64,000 nt of DNA from Patagioenas fasciata. Lineage: Eukaryota > Chordata > Aves > Columbiformes > Columbidae. The DNA lies in the NCBI RefSeq assembly GCF_037038585.1, contig NC_092523.1, positions 32,279,501 to 32,343,500 of the forward strand. The letters run 5' to 3'. Below, piece by piece: positions 12,346 through 25,857 of the stretch. Made by a program: the position numbers and the translations under genes. Position 1 is the stretch's first letter. Each line of letters starts with the position of its first letter. Under the pieces are notes generated by a model that ran no database searches, was not told the origin of the DNA, and saw nothing but the letters and a program-made list of their open reading frames with translations.

Positions 12346-15300
12346 CTGGAGGTGGCTCTTGAGCGGTTTGCTGTCTTCTCTAAAATTACATAGCTATGTC
12401 CTTTCTTTCAGGAAAGACATGATCAGAAACGTAAAAGGGAGCTCTGTCTGAGATCGCCTCCCCCTATTTTTAGTATTTTGTTCTCTGGCCCAGTGGGTGC
12501 TATATCTCAAAAGCTGCACTTACTGAAACTGAAGCACTGAATTTTGTTTATCTGTCTCAAGCTCCGCGTGCCTTTTTCTTCTATAATTCACGATTTTGCT
12601 GTATCCTTAGACTTGCACAGAGGGGGGAAATTTTTGTGAGATTCTATATTCACTTTTATGTCTGAAATTCCTTGTCCCATCTTTTGCCTTGCCTGATCCA
12701 AGAGATCTGTTATCTCTTGGAGCAAAATGAAATGCTACAAAGCTGGTTTCTTGAGCTTGCCTGTGCAAAGATGAAGAACAGGTACCTCTGTCTTTGAATC
12801 ACTGTCATATTTTGAGCAAAAAGGGAAACTTCCCAGTGTTTATGCCAATGTGCAAATACTAGAGGTGCTAATATATTATTTCTGATAAACCATAGCTTTT
12901 GAGGCTTGTAATATGCTCAGGCATTCTATATTGATCAGTGTATTACAGGAGTTGTTTAGATATGGGGACTAGCCTCATCAAGAGATAGAAACAAATGTGG
13001 AGACCTGTCAAACCACACAAAGGCCATGGCAAGAGCAGCAGAATCTCCCTACATTTCCTTATCTTGCCTGCAGAGAATGCATGCTTGCATGCTTAATCTA
13101 TCTTGTAAAACATAAAATATGGGCTGCAAATAACACAGGGCTGCCAAAGAATATGAATACCCTTAGGGAAAGGGAGCAACAGGTATAACTGTACTGACTC
13201 CAGTCCTGCCAATGTTTCTCCAATCCTGCCCCTTTCTTGCTAAGGTATGGCTAGGTCATTCAGCACCATGAGTTTTTTATGCCAACTGTTTGTTTAGAGG
13301 AGACAGAAGCTGTACTATCATGGGTGGAACATAAGTCATCCCTGGATTTGGCCATTCTGCGTCATTCATCCCATTTTGGCCCATTTCTACTGTCCTTTTT
13401 CTCAGAGTTCAGCTGCTGTTATCAAGCAGGAGTGGCTGGTATGACCATAATCTGAGACACCATCAACAGCATGAAAACTCTTTTTGAAGTTTTTTATCGT
13501 TCTATTTCACTCTGTTCACTCAGATCTGAAAATAACGTTTTCTGTTTGAAAATTCACTGGATAGCACCCATAAAAGTGCATGAATTGTGTAAAGTGTGGT
13601 CTTCACAAGACTCTTGATCAGTGGCATATTTTGCTCTCTATTTTAGGCCAGAGCTATCAGAATTAATTAAGAATTAACCAACCATGAACTATGTTTCCTT
13701 TGTAGCTATGGCTGGTGTGATTCACTGCATACATTATCATCTTTTGGCATTTGCTATCATCAGTGAGTAAGTAAAGTTGGAAGAAAGCACAGTTGATTAT
13801 CCTTCTAGTCCCTAGAGAGATTTATTTTTTCTCTGATACAGCTTGTGATTATTACAGCCAAGTTTAAGTCCTACTGCTGATGGCAAAAAGACTTCTAGAC
13901 TTAAGTGACAATGCACTTTATCTCTCCTTCACGTTCATCAATATCTGCAAAACTAAGACAAGTTTCAGAGGAGACTCTTTATGTAGCTATCAGTTTTTGA
14001 CCTACCTTGTGCTGGCAAAATAATTAACGGACAAGTGCAGCTATAAACAGAACTTGGGTTTAGATAAAAGTTGTCATGGAAAGTTGCAGTAAACACAACC
14101 TTCTAAAAATTCTCTTACACACTCATGGAAATCACTGTTTTAGCAATACTGGAAATTAAATCCTGTGTCCATAGCAAAGGTACTGTGAAGGCAATAACAA
14201 AAAATAACACTCCATACCTTGCTGCTCTGACTCAGCTGTCATGTAGGGGCAGGAAAATTACACTGACATGCCCACATAAGTTTTGACGTATCTGCTGCAA
14301 CTACCAACAAAGTTCTTAATTAATGTCACATGAAGAAGGCCTCTGTATTTATTTTCTATATCCATAAGTAGTAGAGTCATCTTTCAGTCTCATCCAGTAC
14401 AATCTGAAAGAATGGTTTTTCACTTCCAATATGTAAAAATTTATGTTATATTCAATGGAGTCACCTGAATGCTCAGATATTTTCCATCTATTACTACCTA
14501 CCTGGCCTGGATTTGAATCTTCATGTTAGATCTGGAAGGCTTTATAGTTTTTTTTTTTTTAGTTTACAATTATATTTTGCTAGTTTAAAGGTGGTTTCCC
14601 ACAGGCTGCATTTTAATATAATACAAACTCAAAGAATAAATTTTGAGTGTTGTCTACAGATGGTCATTCAGCTTTATAGACATATATTAAATACTGTCTC
14701 GTAGCGAAGAAATGAACTTGAAATTGGTGGTTTAACGGCTTTGTTGCTGGACAACTATAGCCAATGTGACAGAATCCTCCACCTAAAGAGTCTGGTATGT
14801 GGGATAAAGACATAGAGTTTGGAATCAGCCCCTGCTACTGTGGGCTAAAGGCAGATTGTACTGGTTTGAGTACAGCCCTGGGTTTGTGGATGGAGCAAAA
14901 AAAAACTGCTTGGCATCTCACCAAGGAAATGTTCCTGGACTCAGTGCTGGCAAGAAGTGGTTTGTGGGCACCAACACTTTCTCCTGGAATTCAGCGTGCA
15001 GGTCTTCTTACATTATTTGTTGAACACAATGAACAAACCAAACAGGATTCTGTCAATGTCAACTGACTTTTTAGTCATTCATTTTCTAATGGAAATATCC
15101 AGTAACTAGACTTTTTAAATTAGAAAAAAAAGGGAAATGATACAGGCTTTTACCATAAAATACAATACATTGATACATCTTTGAAAATGCATCAAAACCA
15201 GTAATAGACTAAAGAATCATGTGACTTGTAAAATGGTAATTATGGATTAATAATACTGGCACATCATAATAACATACATTTTAGGCATGTCTACTTTGTA

Positions 15301-18300
15301 GTTTGAAAATTTGTTTCTGCCACCATTTTTACAGTGCTGCCCTACTGTTTTGACTCCTGCAGAAGGTAACACAATTATAATTTCTTTTTTCCTTTCGTCA
15401 GGGATTTTCATGCCACTTTTCAAATTACAGAGATTCATTCTTCAGGTACATGCTGTTGGAGGATACTGTCATAGCCTTTTGAAATACAAATGCCCAAACC
15501 CCATAAATTCATGTTTGTTTATATAAGGACTTTGGACACTAATGTCAATGGGAGTGGCAGAACCTTGTAGCAGAGGTCTGTTACAGCAGCTGTATGACCT
15601 AACACAGACCAGCTTCTCACCTTCTTTAACATCCCAATGCATGAGAACCCCAGGGAGACCCACAGCACAAGGGTGTTGCTAAAGAAGCAAGAAACCTTTT
15701 GAAGAAGGTTTTTAGCAAGCCTCTTTCCAACACAAAACCACATTGTGAGCCTGTGCCCTCAGCAGGCACTGTAGATTTTGCGGTGTTACAAGCTCCTTTC
15801 CAGACGAGCTTTCTTTGATGCCAAGATCCCAGAAGAGATGCTCCAGCCCCACATTACTGTGTGTGTCTGTAACAGCCCCATAGCATGGCTGAGCTGAACC
15901 AGCTGCTATCGGCGCAGCAGTGCAGAGCACCAACTGCCTTCTCCTTCTTCGTGCCTCAGCTTCCAGCCCTGCAGCTCCCTTTGCCTATGCTCCATTTTGG
16001 TGTTGATCTGGCTTTGGTGTTTGTAAGCCAAGTGAGCTTGCTGTACCATTTGCTTTGTTTTGCCTGCCTACTTCTCAGTTATTTTTGTGTGATAGAGAGG
16101 CAAGGGGGACGCCTGAAAGCGAGCAGTGACAGTGAACCTGGTGAGTTAAAGAGTAAAAGAGAGGAGTGAAAATAATGAGAAAAAAAACCCAGAAGAGTTG
16201 GGCTAGAGGATGGTGAGGCAGGGTAATTCCACTCACGCAGGAGATGCGGCAGGCATTCAAACACTGTAGCATCAAAATTCCCATTTGCCTGTTACCTATT
16301 GCCACTACTGATTGCAGACAAATATGCAAATGCGGAATTTGTGGATGTCTTGATAGTGTTTACACCCAAGATAATCAGTATCACAGATTCAGAAACAGTG
16401 TGTCTGTTTATATTTGTTTCATAACTTTTGAACTTTTTCAGGGAACATGCAAGTTTCTTGTGGCAAACGCTCTTGGACACACAAACTTCTCCCCTAGTTA
16501 ATCTGGCAGGAGCTGCATGTGACAAAGTAAGGGATGCAAGGAGCAGCTTTGACTTTATTGTTTAACTCAGTTAACTGTTACTAGGTTTGACCTTTTAACA
16601 TTTCCTTCAAGAATTACTCAAAGCAATCTTTGATTTTGCCTTGTTATAAAACATCATTGCATTGTTATAAAGGCAAATTTATGCAGGAAAAATACCAGCA
16701 GACCTCTGGAAACTGGAATGGCTTTGATTCTATTTTGCAGATAGATGAACAATATCATATATGATACATCATATATAATATTTGTCCAAATACATGATAA
16801 TTGGCCTGAAATGTGTACTAGTGAAATAAACCAGATAACATCATAGAACGACTCAAGATATATGTCCAGTTACACAAAGATTCCCACAATTGACGAAACT
16901 GGTAAGATTTTGGCAAAGTGATAATGTTCTGTTAAATGAGATCGTGTTTCATAACAAAGCATGTTAGGACAACCAGCTGGAGAGTATAGCATTGGAAGGT
17001 CAGCTGTGATATACTTGAGCTGGTGTGTGTCATACCACATATACTGATAGCAGATAAAGGAAAGGATCAGTTATTACAACAGGGATCATAGGTGGAAAAT
17101 GGAGATAAGTGCTTCTCAGTATAGCCAGTAGAGAAAAAAACTCTTTCACAAGGTAATTCAAAGCTCCTGAAATCTTGAGGTAGTGTAAATACTGCTTAGA
17201 GGTTTACCGCATTCTGTCTTGCTTTACCTCTGCCTTGCCAGATAGATAGTTCAGTGAAAAGCAATTGCTTCATCTTGCCCTTTACTGCTTCTCAGCAGGA
17301 CACAACTGCAATGGATGACTATACTGGGAACTGGGAACTGTAAGAGAGGCACTCACCTCCCCCATACATTAGCTATGCTTGAATATATCTGAGCAGGTCT
17401 GCTGCTAAGTTAGATCTCCAACTATGTAGAAAAACTTAGAAGAAAATCTGATTTATTAATTCTAAAGAACTTATTTTTCATTGACATCTAGCAGAAAAAT
17501 GTGTTTCTTCCACTTAAAAATGGGAGTTGGATATTTTGCAAGTGGCTCTGCTACAGAGTCAGATATCAGCCATGAGTGACAGTGAGTAAATGAATTCTCT
17601 TTGAGAAGTGGTGTTTGGAAGCTGTCCCAGCACCTAGAGAGTCACACAGGGATTCTTCAAATTGTAGCATCTGACTACTTTTACAATATTTCATCCAGAA
17701 TTTTAGGCGGGAAATATTTCCTTAACAGAGATATATATATATCTTAAATATATATATATACAACAAAATTAAAAGTGCATTTTATCTTCTCAGACCCTTT
17801 CCATTGAAACATTCAGTCAGAGGCTCAGCAACAATTTAGGAGAGGCAAATAAGACTGCTGAGTTCAAAGCAGACCACAACTGTGTGTAGCCTGAAGCAGT
17901 ATTGTTCAATAAAAAAAGAAAATAATGATAGCAAGGCAGCTTCCAACATTTTCACAAAGAAAATTTTCTTAACTGACGGGACTGTATTAATAGTCTTGCT
18001 TGGATACTTTTCCCAACATGAAGAAAAAGAAATGGACATGGTGTATTTAGGTTTAAGGAAAAAAAGAACAGAGAAGAAAGAAAAAGTGGACAACAGAGGA
18101 AATTTATTCCATGGTCTTTGTATAAGCATTAGCTAAAGCTATGTTTAAAATACTGAAGAGCTAGTTTTTCTTGAAAGTTCCCATTGACCTATGATGATCA
18201 TAATTCAGGGAAGCAAATGTGGCCTTTTCAGTTATGAGATTCATGTGTGAGGTTGTGATGGCAGTAAATTATTTTCTATTACTCTCCAAATTTTACAGAA

Positions 18301-20380
18301 GCTCCAATGCTATATGTAGGGAAACATAAAAAAAAAAAAAAAAGGCATTTGCTTCCCAAAAATACATAAGAAAACTTCACTGAAATGCTGCTTCATATCC
18401 CAAATTCACACCATATGGAAGGATATTTTTCAGATAAATAATTTATTTCTTTCTGTACTTTAAAATTAACCCTTAAGATTAGGCTTAAAAAGAAAAAAAA
18501 AACAAAACAAAACAAAAAAAAAGGTGCTAAAGTGAAACACAATTATTTGAATGCCTGTACAGAACAACTGGAACTGATGTGATTTGTATCATCTTACTGA
18601 CAAACCGCCATCACAGTAAGTGACCAGAATCAGTTTTGGTGGACTCGAGCCTCTTCAAATACTCCTGAATGTCAAGTGATCGCCTCGGCCCCTTATCTAT
18701 GATAGTATTAAGGAGATAAACTGACACTGTGGAAGTTGTCAGTGAAGTCTTACTTACTAACCTTCTGTGAAAAGGAGATTCAAATTATGTGATAATCTTT
18801 AAATTACTGGAAAGCAATTTAGTTTTTGAGTAATAGCTGATTAAGTAAGGGTCATAGAAGCCTCAGTGTTCAGACTGAAAGGGTATTATGGTTGAATTCA
18901 TGTGCATTCCAAAATATATCCAGTTTTGTACTTGAATTCACTTTGATTCACTTTCACCTAGTCAGTATTTTTCAGGTTCCACTACTGCTTCTTGGCTTTG
19001 GGGAAAAAAGTAGATTTCGGAGTCTGTTCTGAGGAAACTTTGAACTGTTTCTGGTGTTCCCGGGCTGAAAGCTCTGAGGCTCAGGAAATGTCTTTTCTCT
19101 AACTCCTGAAAGTTTCTCATCCTATATGGTATTATATTTGTGCTCTTGATCTCTGTCAATTATTTTCACGGGTTATGCATGAGAAGACAGTGTATAATGT
19201 AACCTGTTCCCAGAGTGGAATGTCCAGGGTTTTGTTCCAACATATTTCTTGCTCGCTGGTCACAGTCAGGGTGCACGAATTATCATGGTTAAAAGATCCT
19301 CATCTGAGTGGAAAGGATGCAACCTCTAGAATAAATATGTGTTAGATGAGATGTATCATTAACTGCAGATAGTTACAGATATGATTGTACATAACAGTCC
19401 AGTCTTAGGTTAACAGTTAACTAACTCAATTATTATAGTCAACATGTAAAACATACGTCTACACTTTATTTTTGCTGCATGCCACAACACGAACCACCGA
19501 ACTGAGTGAGTTGTTACTTGCCAGCTTACATCGCTAACGTCTCTAGAAGTCTCAGGAGCTCCATTCACATCCTACTGGCTCAATAGCTATTCCATGGTCC
19601 TGGTGTCCACATAGGGCAGACCTCTCTGTGGCTATGTTGGTCAGCCATCTGCCTCATGCCCATCATACATCACTAGGGTATGTGAGAGCAATGAATGACC
19701 CAGAGTCTCATCCTTTCTAGTCCTTTGCTCTGCCTCAGAGATGCCACTGCTCATTGCTGCTGTTTTGCAAGCCAGGCTATGGCAACTGGCCTGATGCTGT
19801 TAGATCATGGCAAAGGGGATCCCAACACATATCCAGATTTGATCATCATGCAGAAACTGCTCCTAGTGCAGCTGGAAGAATCTGCTGAAAAAAATATTCC
19901 TTAAAGAGCAGTATGTTGGGTCCCAGTCTGGCCTTTGGTTGGAGTCCACTGTGGTCCCCTCAGAGTCAGAAAAGATTTTGTTTCTATAAAGCCAGGAATG
20001 GGACTGTATCACTGTAGCACAAGCAGACTATTGGAGGGGCAGAACTTGCAGATATAAAGGTTCATATCTGAAAGCCTCTGTTTCTAGTTACTGCCTGCGC
20101 TTCAGCACTTATATGCTCCCCATCATTTATTTCTGTGGAAAAGAGGGTGAACATCAGCTTGTAGATTTTCACTACCGTCCAGTCATACGTGTTGCTGGCC
20201 AGCCAGTTTCCACAATAGTGTAGTCATTGTCATGGTGATCATCCTGGACAGCTCCTGCTACCATTTGGTCAGCGTTGGCAGCATCCCCAAGAACATGGCA
20301 ACGCTCAGTCATTGTAGAAATACACAGTGGGAAAATCAGTAAAATTTACATTCTTACCCATGTTGTCTCCATCAAACTGA
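12346..20380. other. gene-poor intergenic DNA upstream of the MTMR7-like promoter
   Basis: No coding region or identifiable transposon was recognised. Short structures seen are two AT-rich palindromes (16753-16766 and 17729-17744), a poly(A) run of 16 at 18328-18343, and an A-rich CAAAA tract at about 18487-18522. Open frames are short and lack family resemblance. Confidence 0.5.
17729..17764. repeat. AT palindrome followed by (TA)n
   Basis: A perfect 16-base palindrome, AGATATATATATATCT, is followed after a few bases by a TATATA run. It is a likely cruciform or slippage-prone simple sequence, not a gene signal. Confidence 0.85.
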
Positions 20381-22920
20381 TTCATTTATAGGCTTGTGCT
20401 GGCAAGTCTTCTGAAATTTTTAATTTTTCAGAGACAAAGAAGCTGACACCCTCTTCCCTCTGGGGTACATCAGCATCCAATGAGCTAGCCACTACCTGCA
20501 GCATAGGTCTCTCTGCTACAGAAAGGGTATTCAAACAGCCTGCGAGCTTATGTCCAACTTCCTCTAGAGCCAAAAGGGAGCATTTATTCCAGCACTTAAT
20601 GCTGGAGGACTGAAGGATAAACTAAGTGCTGCTGGTCCAATCCCAGCAAAATCGCACCTGCCTATTGTGCTTTATCTATTGCTACTTATTGGCTGCAGAC
20701 ATCCCTTCCCAAGGGGCTGCCCATGGCTGAATCTTAGGGCAAGAGCAGGCCTAAGGAGAGTAAATATCCTTATACCACCCATGCAGAACTTTGAGGCACA
20801 AAATCAAACTTTATGGTGTTTGGTACTTGTATAGCAAAGGCTTGGCCAACCCAGCCAGCAAGCAGTGCCAGGAATGTAATACCATATTCAATATTAGTGT
20901 AGTCAGCAGAATTAAAGAAAGATGGAACCAAACCAGCCAAGTAAAATAAACAAAGGCCTATGTGTCCCATGAACAGAAAAAGGAAAACAGAAACTTTCTT
21001 CTCAAAAGGATTTAAATATGTATTATATCCTATGTGGCTTCCAAACAGCTGTTCTTCACTCAGTTTGGGCTGTGGAGTGCATGCTCTGGCATTGCCTCCT
21101 CCCCAGCTGGTGTGGGTTTAGAAACTTGCAGCAAAGCTGTCTCTAGACTCCTGAGGGTCTGAAAGATCTGGTGGCTGCCCCAAGAGGAAGGCTAACACAA
21201 GATCAGATTAGGAATCTGAACCTGATGTGTCTTAGCCAGCAAGGTCATAAAGCTTATGTGTCTCCTTCACAATTGGCCTTGATCTCTTGCCTTGTCTCCT
21301 TCTCTTCAGCCTCTTTGTGAATCTTTGCCATGAGTCACCACACCTAAATTTTCATCCCATCAGTGTACACACTGGTAGAAATGGATCATTTCCCTGAGAT
21401 GGTCTGCTTCTGTAGGGCCTGGTCCTTCTTTCATTTGAGATCCTTCTTTCTGTAAATCTACAGAGTACTGTCTGGATGATGCCACCCAGACATGCCAAAC
21501 AGCAACTGAACAGAGGTCATGCAGCCACTAGGATCTATACAAAGGTCTCAACCTTTTTTTCTGCTGAACTGCCAATGATAAAAGGACTCTGACAATATTT
21601 GTGTGACCCAGCTTTGCATTGAGGAAGTTGCCAATGTGACTGAACTGCAAACAGATATTTCCCTTTCTTGTAGGACTATGGGGAAAGATACCCTTGACTT
21701 AAGTTCCCAGGCTGATCAGGAAATGTTAGTGAAAACAGAGCTGAAAAGAAGGAGGGGTGTTGCAAATGCTGCTTCACTGTGTTTTCACTTATAAGCAGAA
21801 TACATGGCATTCTTCTGTATTTATGCAAAGCTGTTTTCCATAATCCCAAGGTGCAGTGTCATGTTGGCAGAAGGAGGCACATGATTGGGTTTGGGGGACA
21901 CATGCATGCCTATACAGACCATTTTTCATCAGGAAATTACCAGTGTCACTATAAACTTCACCCATAATTGCCACAAAGCCAAGCTGGCCATGCTCTGTAA
22001 AGCACAGGAGACTGCCATTAAAGATTTCCATTCTTCTTTGGCAATGTGGTGTCTATAGAAGAGCTAGTCCTGGAAGCTTCTTGAGGTATTCATGCCCTGC
22101 CCAGCAAAGGGTGCCTGTCTCTTCCCTTTTCTGTCCTTCCTGATTTTGCAGGGACAGTGGCTGGGGAGGAGGCTAGTGATTCAGCTGCTGTGACAGCCTC
22201 TCAAATTTGAAGACATCCTAGGTGGGCCAAAGTTGTCAACCTAGACCTTCACCTAAAGATCAGGTGATAAACCCGCCAGTGTAGTATCTTCCTTATTGCA
22301 GATATGGTATCACAGCTTCTTGTGCTGTAGACATGTTTGGCAAGCTGTCCCAGGATATCTTCTGTGGTTCCTGACCTGCCTTTGTCTTCTTCACTGTGAA
22401 TCGGAACCCCTTGGTGAGCCTGACATATCCAAAAAAGTAGAAAGCTATTTGGTTGTCTCCTGTCAACATCTCCAGCCCTTTCCTAACACAACTGAGGAAC
22501 TATGTGAGTTTTTTTCTAGTCCCTAGGTAACTCTTCTGTGCCCCATAGGTATCTTCTTTCTCACTGAGAATGAACAGCGCAGTAGAAAAGGGCCAGATTC
22601 TGAGCAGGCTGCTCTCTGGCTCCAAGAGCTGAAGTTTTTTAGCATACTGTTTGGTGATTTTCATGAGGAATGAGGGCATTTGAGGGGTTTCCTGAGAACA
22701 GAATGCTTTGGGGAAATGTTGAGATTGTTTCAGAGGGGAATAGAATAACACTTGGCAATACATATTTCTCCACTGTCAAGTAGTACTCCACTACAGAGAT
22801 TTGCTCCCAGGAGTCCCACGGTAAGTCTGAGGTGGATCTGGCTCTGCTGTCTCTGATAACATCTGATGGCAGGGGAAGAGGGAGGAAGAAAGTGCAAAAC
22901 AAATTGCCAAAGTGACAAGA
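20381..22920 (-). other. unidentified minus-strand stretch with several protein-like open frames; possible decayed coding relic
   Basis: I do not recognise this sequence. On the minus strand several adjacent frames look more protein-like than the surroundings. At about 22916-22640 and then 22500-22297 there are open stretches with frame changes between them; one contains TGDNQIAFYFFGYVRLTKGF. At about 22031-21789 there is an 80-codon frame. At about 21124-20770 a roughly 115-codon stop-free stretch includes LSEEQLFGSHIGYNTYLNPF and then two hydrophobic helix-like segments (FLFLFMGHIGLCLFYLAGLV; YGITFLALLAGWVGQAFAIQ). At 20573-20382 a 63-codon frame is basic and acidic in mixture. Between these the sequence carries stops. 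It could be a decayed processed pseudogene, an old mobile-element frame, or chance; no parent protein could be named. Confidence 0.2.
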
Positions 22921-25833
22921 TAGAAGTACTTTTGTGGACTGGTGTTCAGTGAACAGATTACCTGCCTTGTTTCACGTATGTTGAACTTCAGAAATGTCTG
23001 TCTGTAATGCTCTTTGTAATGTTCAATATTGCGAAATGGAAGATAAGTTTCAGAGAAAATTTCTCTAATTCTCCAAGTGTACAAGCATAGCTTCTGTATT
23101 ACAGTCTCTATGATCTTAGAAAATATTTATATTCAATTGAATTATATGAAATCTGAATCATATTGGTATATTTTGCAAGAGTGAAAGTTCAGCAAGAGTT
23201 TGCAGAATCATGAAAGAAAATACTGGGATTCAATATGACCTTGTCTCTCTTAGACGTTTTGCTTTTTGGTGTTCTCTCTTCTTCACTAGGTATCTATTTT
23301 TTGTTAGATAAACCCTTTATTGGTATATTTCCCAAAGCAAAGGAACTAATTAATATCTTTCATATTCTAGTGGCTTTTAAAATTTTCATTCTTAATTCTG
23401 TACTTGTGGAAAAATACAGTTATTTTGTTTGTTTGGCTTTTGTTTCCCTTCTCAGAGTAATGCAGAAATGGATAAAAGAAAGTCAAACTAGATGAGGTAA
23501 ACACTGAGACAGTAAGAAATATTCCCACTACATGGAATTTATGAGAGCCACAAACCTCAGAAAATATACTTTGAGAAAAAAAGCTCCTGATATCCTCTGG
23601 TTAAACATTTATTTGAAGTGAAACTTCAAAGATCTCAAAGGTCTCTCTTCAGAACTGAACTTTTTTAGCATGACAGTTAAAAATTTGATGAATTTAGAAA
23701 GATAAGAGGGCCTTCCATTGATTCACTCAAGACTTAACTGAGCTGATTAAACAGTGCAGAAATGCACTTTTTGGGAAGACATGATGTTTTTGCTAGGTTG
23801 TCACTTATTAACACCCAAGTATATTTGTGAAGGAGCTTATAACATTGTGACTATTTTGTGACCATTTTAATGTGACCATCACATTGGGTAACTGATAGGA
23901 AAATGTAAGCGGAAGATATGACCAGCAGATGCCTAAATGAAGCTACATAGAGTCTTCATTTCTGTTTTTGAATCTCTTTCCGTATTTGATATTGGCAAAT
24001 ACATTACAGCAGTGTGTTTCCCAGTTTAAAAACAACCAAACAAAGCCCTTGAGAGCTTATTTAAATAGAAATATGTGAGGTCGAGTAGAGTAGAAATCCA
24101 AGGTCTGTGTAATTTAGAGCCTTGTGTAATTTTCCAGCTTTTAAATCACATGTGTTTTTCCCTTGTGACAGTGACCTTGGTTAGATTTTGATATGGCAAT
24201 AGGTGCAGGAAAAAAACATCATAAACTCTATGCCTCATCATTTCTATAGAATAAAATATTCATGATCTACATTGATTTCCACTGTAAACTCATTTTTCCA
24301 GCATTCATTATATTAATAACTCATAAGTTAATTTTATTTGCCATATGACACAATACATTACTTTTGACATGAGAAAGTAAATTACAGAGTAGAAGGTTGG
24401 ATTTTTTCAGACCTTTGAGAAGTCCCCTTGTGGGTGCCAAATTCTTCTCTATTTTATGCTCTTTGTTCATACATATTGAAGGGATTAGGAATTTTGTCTT
24501 TCATCTGGACAGTTTAACAGGTACTAAGAAGTTGTTCAGTCAGATTTTTCTTTTCCTGAATGTCTTTTGTATTTTTAACTAGAAAAAAAATTACAGGATT
24601 AACTGATTTCTGAGCCAGTAACCCTCTGTACCTGAAAAATGTGACAGCTCCCTCTTCACCAAATGGAGGAGCCAAGCTACAAAAACTAAGAAGATGCACT
24701 GCTATCATGGCAATAAAGGTGCAAGTAACAGAAGTCTTTGGAAAAAAGATACACTGAAGTAGCATTGTCCAGCAATAAAATGCCTGCATAGATATATATG
24801 TAAATCATACTGCTCAAGACCAAGCCCTGCTCCAAAAATTCCTGTGGAAAGTCAACTACCAAACCTTGTTATTACAACAAATTTGAGCATAGGTGAGCAA
24901 GGAGACATACAGCTTTTCTGCTCCAGCGTGTAACAGGGTTATAGCAGAGAGTGCTTCTCATAATTTCATCTGTAGTTCTTTTCTTACAAGCATACTAAGC
25001 TTTACAGCACCTCAGTAACTGTAGATCTTGGGGCAGGTATTTTAAATACTATAAAGAAAGTGGTAGTATGCCCTCCCCCTATGAAGCTCCCACCAAGTTG
25101 AACAGGTCCAAGATTCCACCCAAGAAGCTGATTTCACAACACTGAATTAAATCTAGATTTCTACTTACTGTTTTTTTGACAGATTGCAATGCTAGATATT
25201 TGTTGGTGCCTGGTACACATTACGAGCTTTTTTCCTTGGGAATTTACAGCTGTCGTATCACTCCAAGGATGGAGAATGCAGTAGTCAGAGATCATCAGTT
25301 AGCATATCAAAAGAATAACAAAACTATACTTTTTCCCCCATTTTGTAAAATCCATTATCTAGTACTCTGAAAGCTATGAGGTGGTGGGTTTGTTTGTTGT
25401 TTGATTTTGTGTATTTTTTGTTGGTTTTGTATGTTTGTTTGTTTGTTTAATTTGCATTTAACAAGGCAGTTTAAGGCACAGGAGTTTTCATGTGCTTGGA
25501 CTTACTGGCAGTGGTGTGCGAAGTAGCTGCTTTTTCTCTGTGTGATTTTTCTGATCTGTAAAACTCGAGACATTCCCATTTTTTAAAAAGAGAAAACTGG
25601 TAGAAAATAAGTATATTTCAGAACTTTTCTCACACTCTTTCTTCTTTTGAATGTAACCTCTGTCATAGAACTAGTGGTAAGTCTGAGACCCCTTTTTAAA
25701 ATAACTTGCTAAAATTAGCCTTATTTGGAGAATGTGAATGAGAGCAGGATGAAGGCTCTTATTCAGCAGGAGTCATAACAAGTGCATCAGAGTATTGTTG
25801 GGAGTACAGCAAAGTCTCTTCCAAGCTGTATTT

Positions 25834-25857
25834 AAAAAAAAAAAAAAAAAAAAAAAA
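25834..25857 (+). repeat. poly(A) run of 24
   Basis: Twenty-four adenines bordered by TTT on both sides. No retroposon body is recognisable immediately to the left, so it is called a homopolymer, not an insertion tail. Confidence 0.9.

Noticed and set aside
11654..12451. Frames of 62-137 codons on both strands in the first CpG island
   Set aside because: GC-rich islands lack stops by composition. The products are proline/alanine/arginine-rich in several overlapping frames, and none fits a splice pattern; only the eight-codon exon has start, donor and family support.
25834..25857. Poly(A) run as the tail of a processed pseudogene or SINE
   Set aside because: No gene-like or SINE-like body and no flanking target duplication could be recognised next to it.
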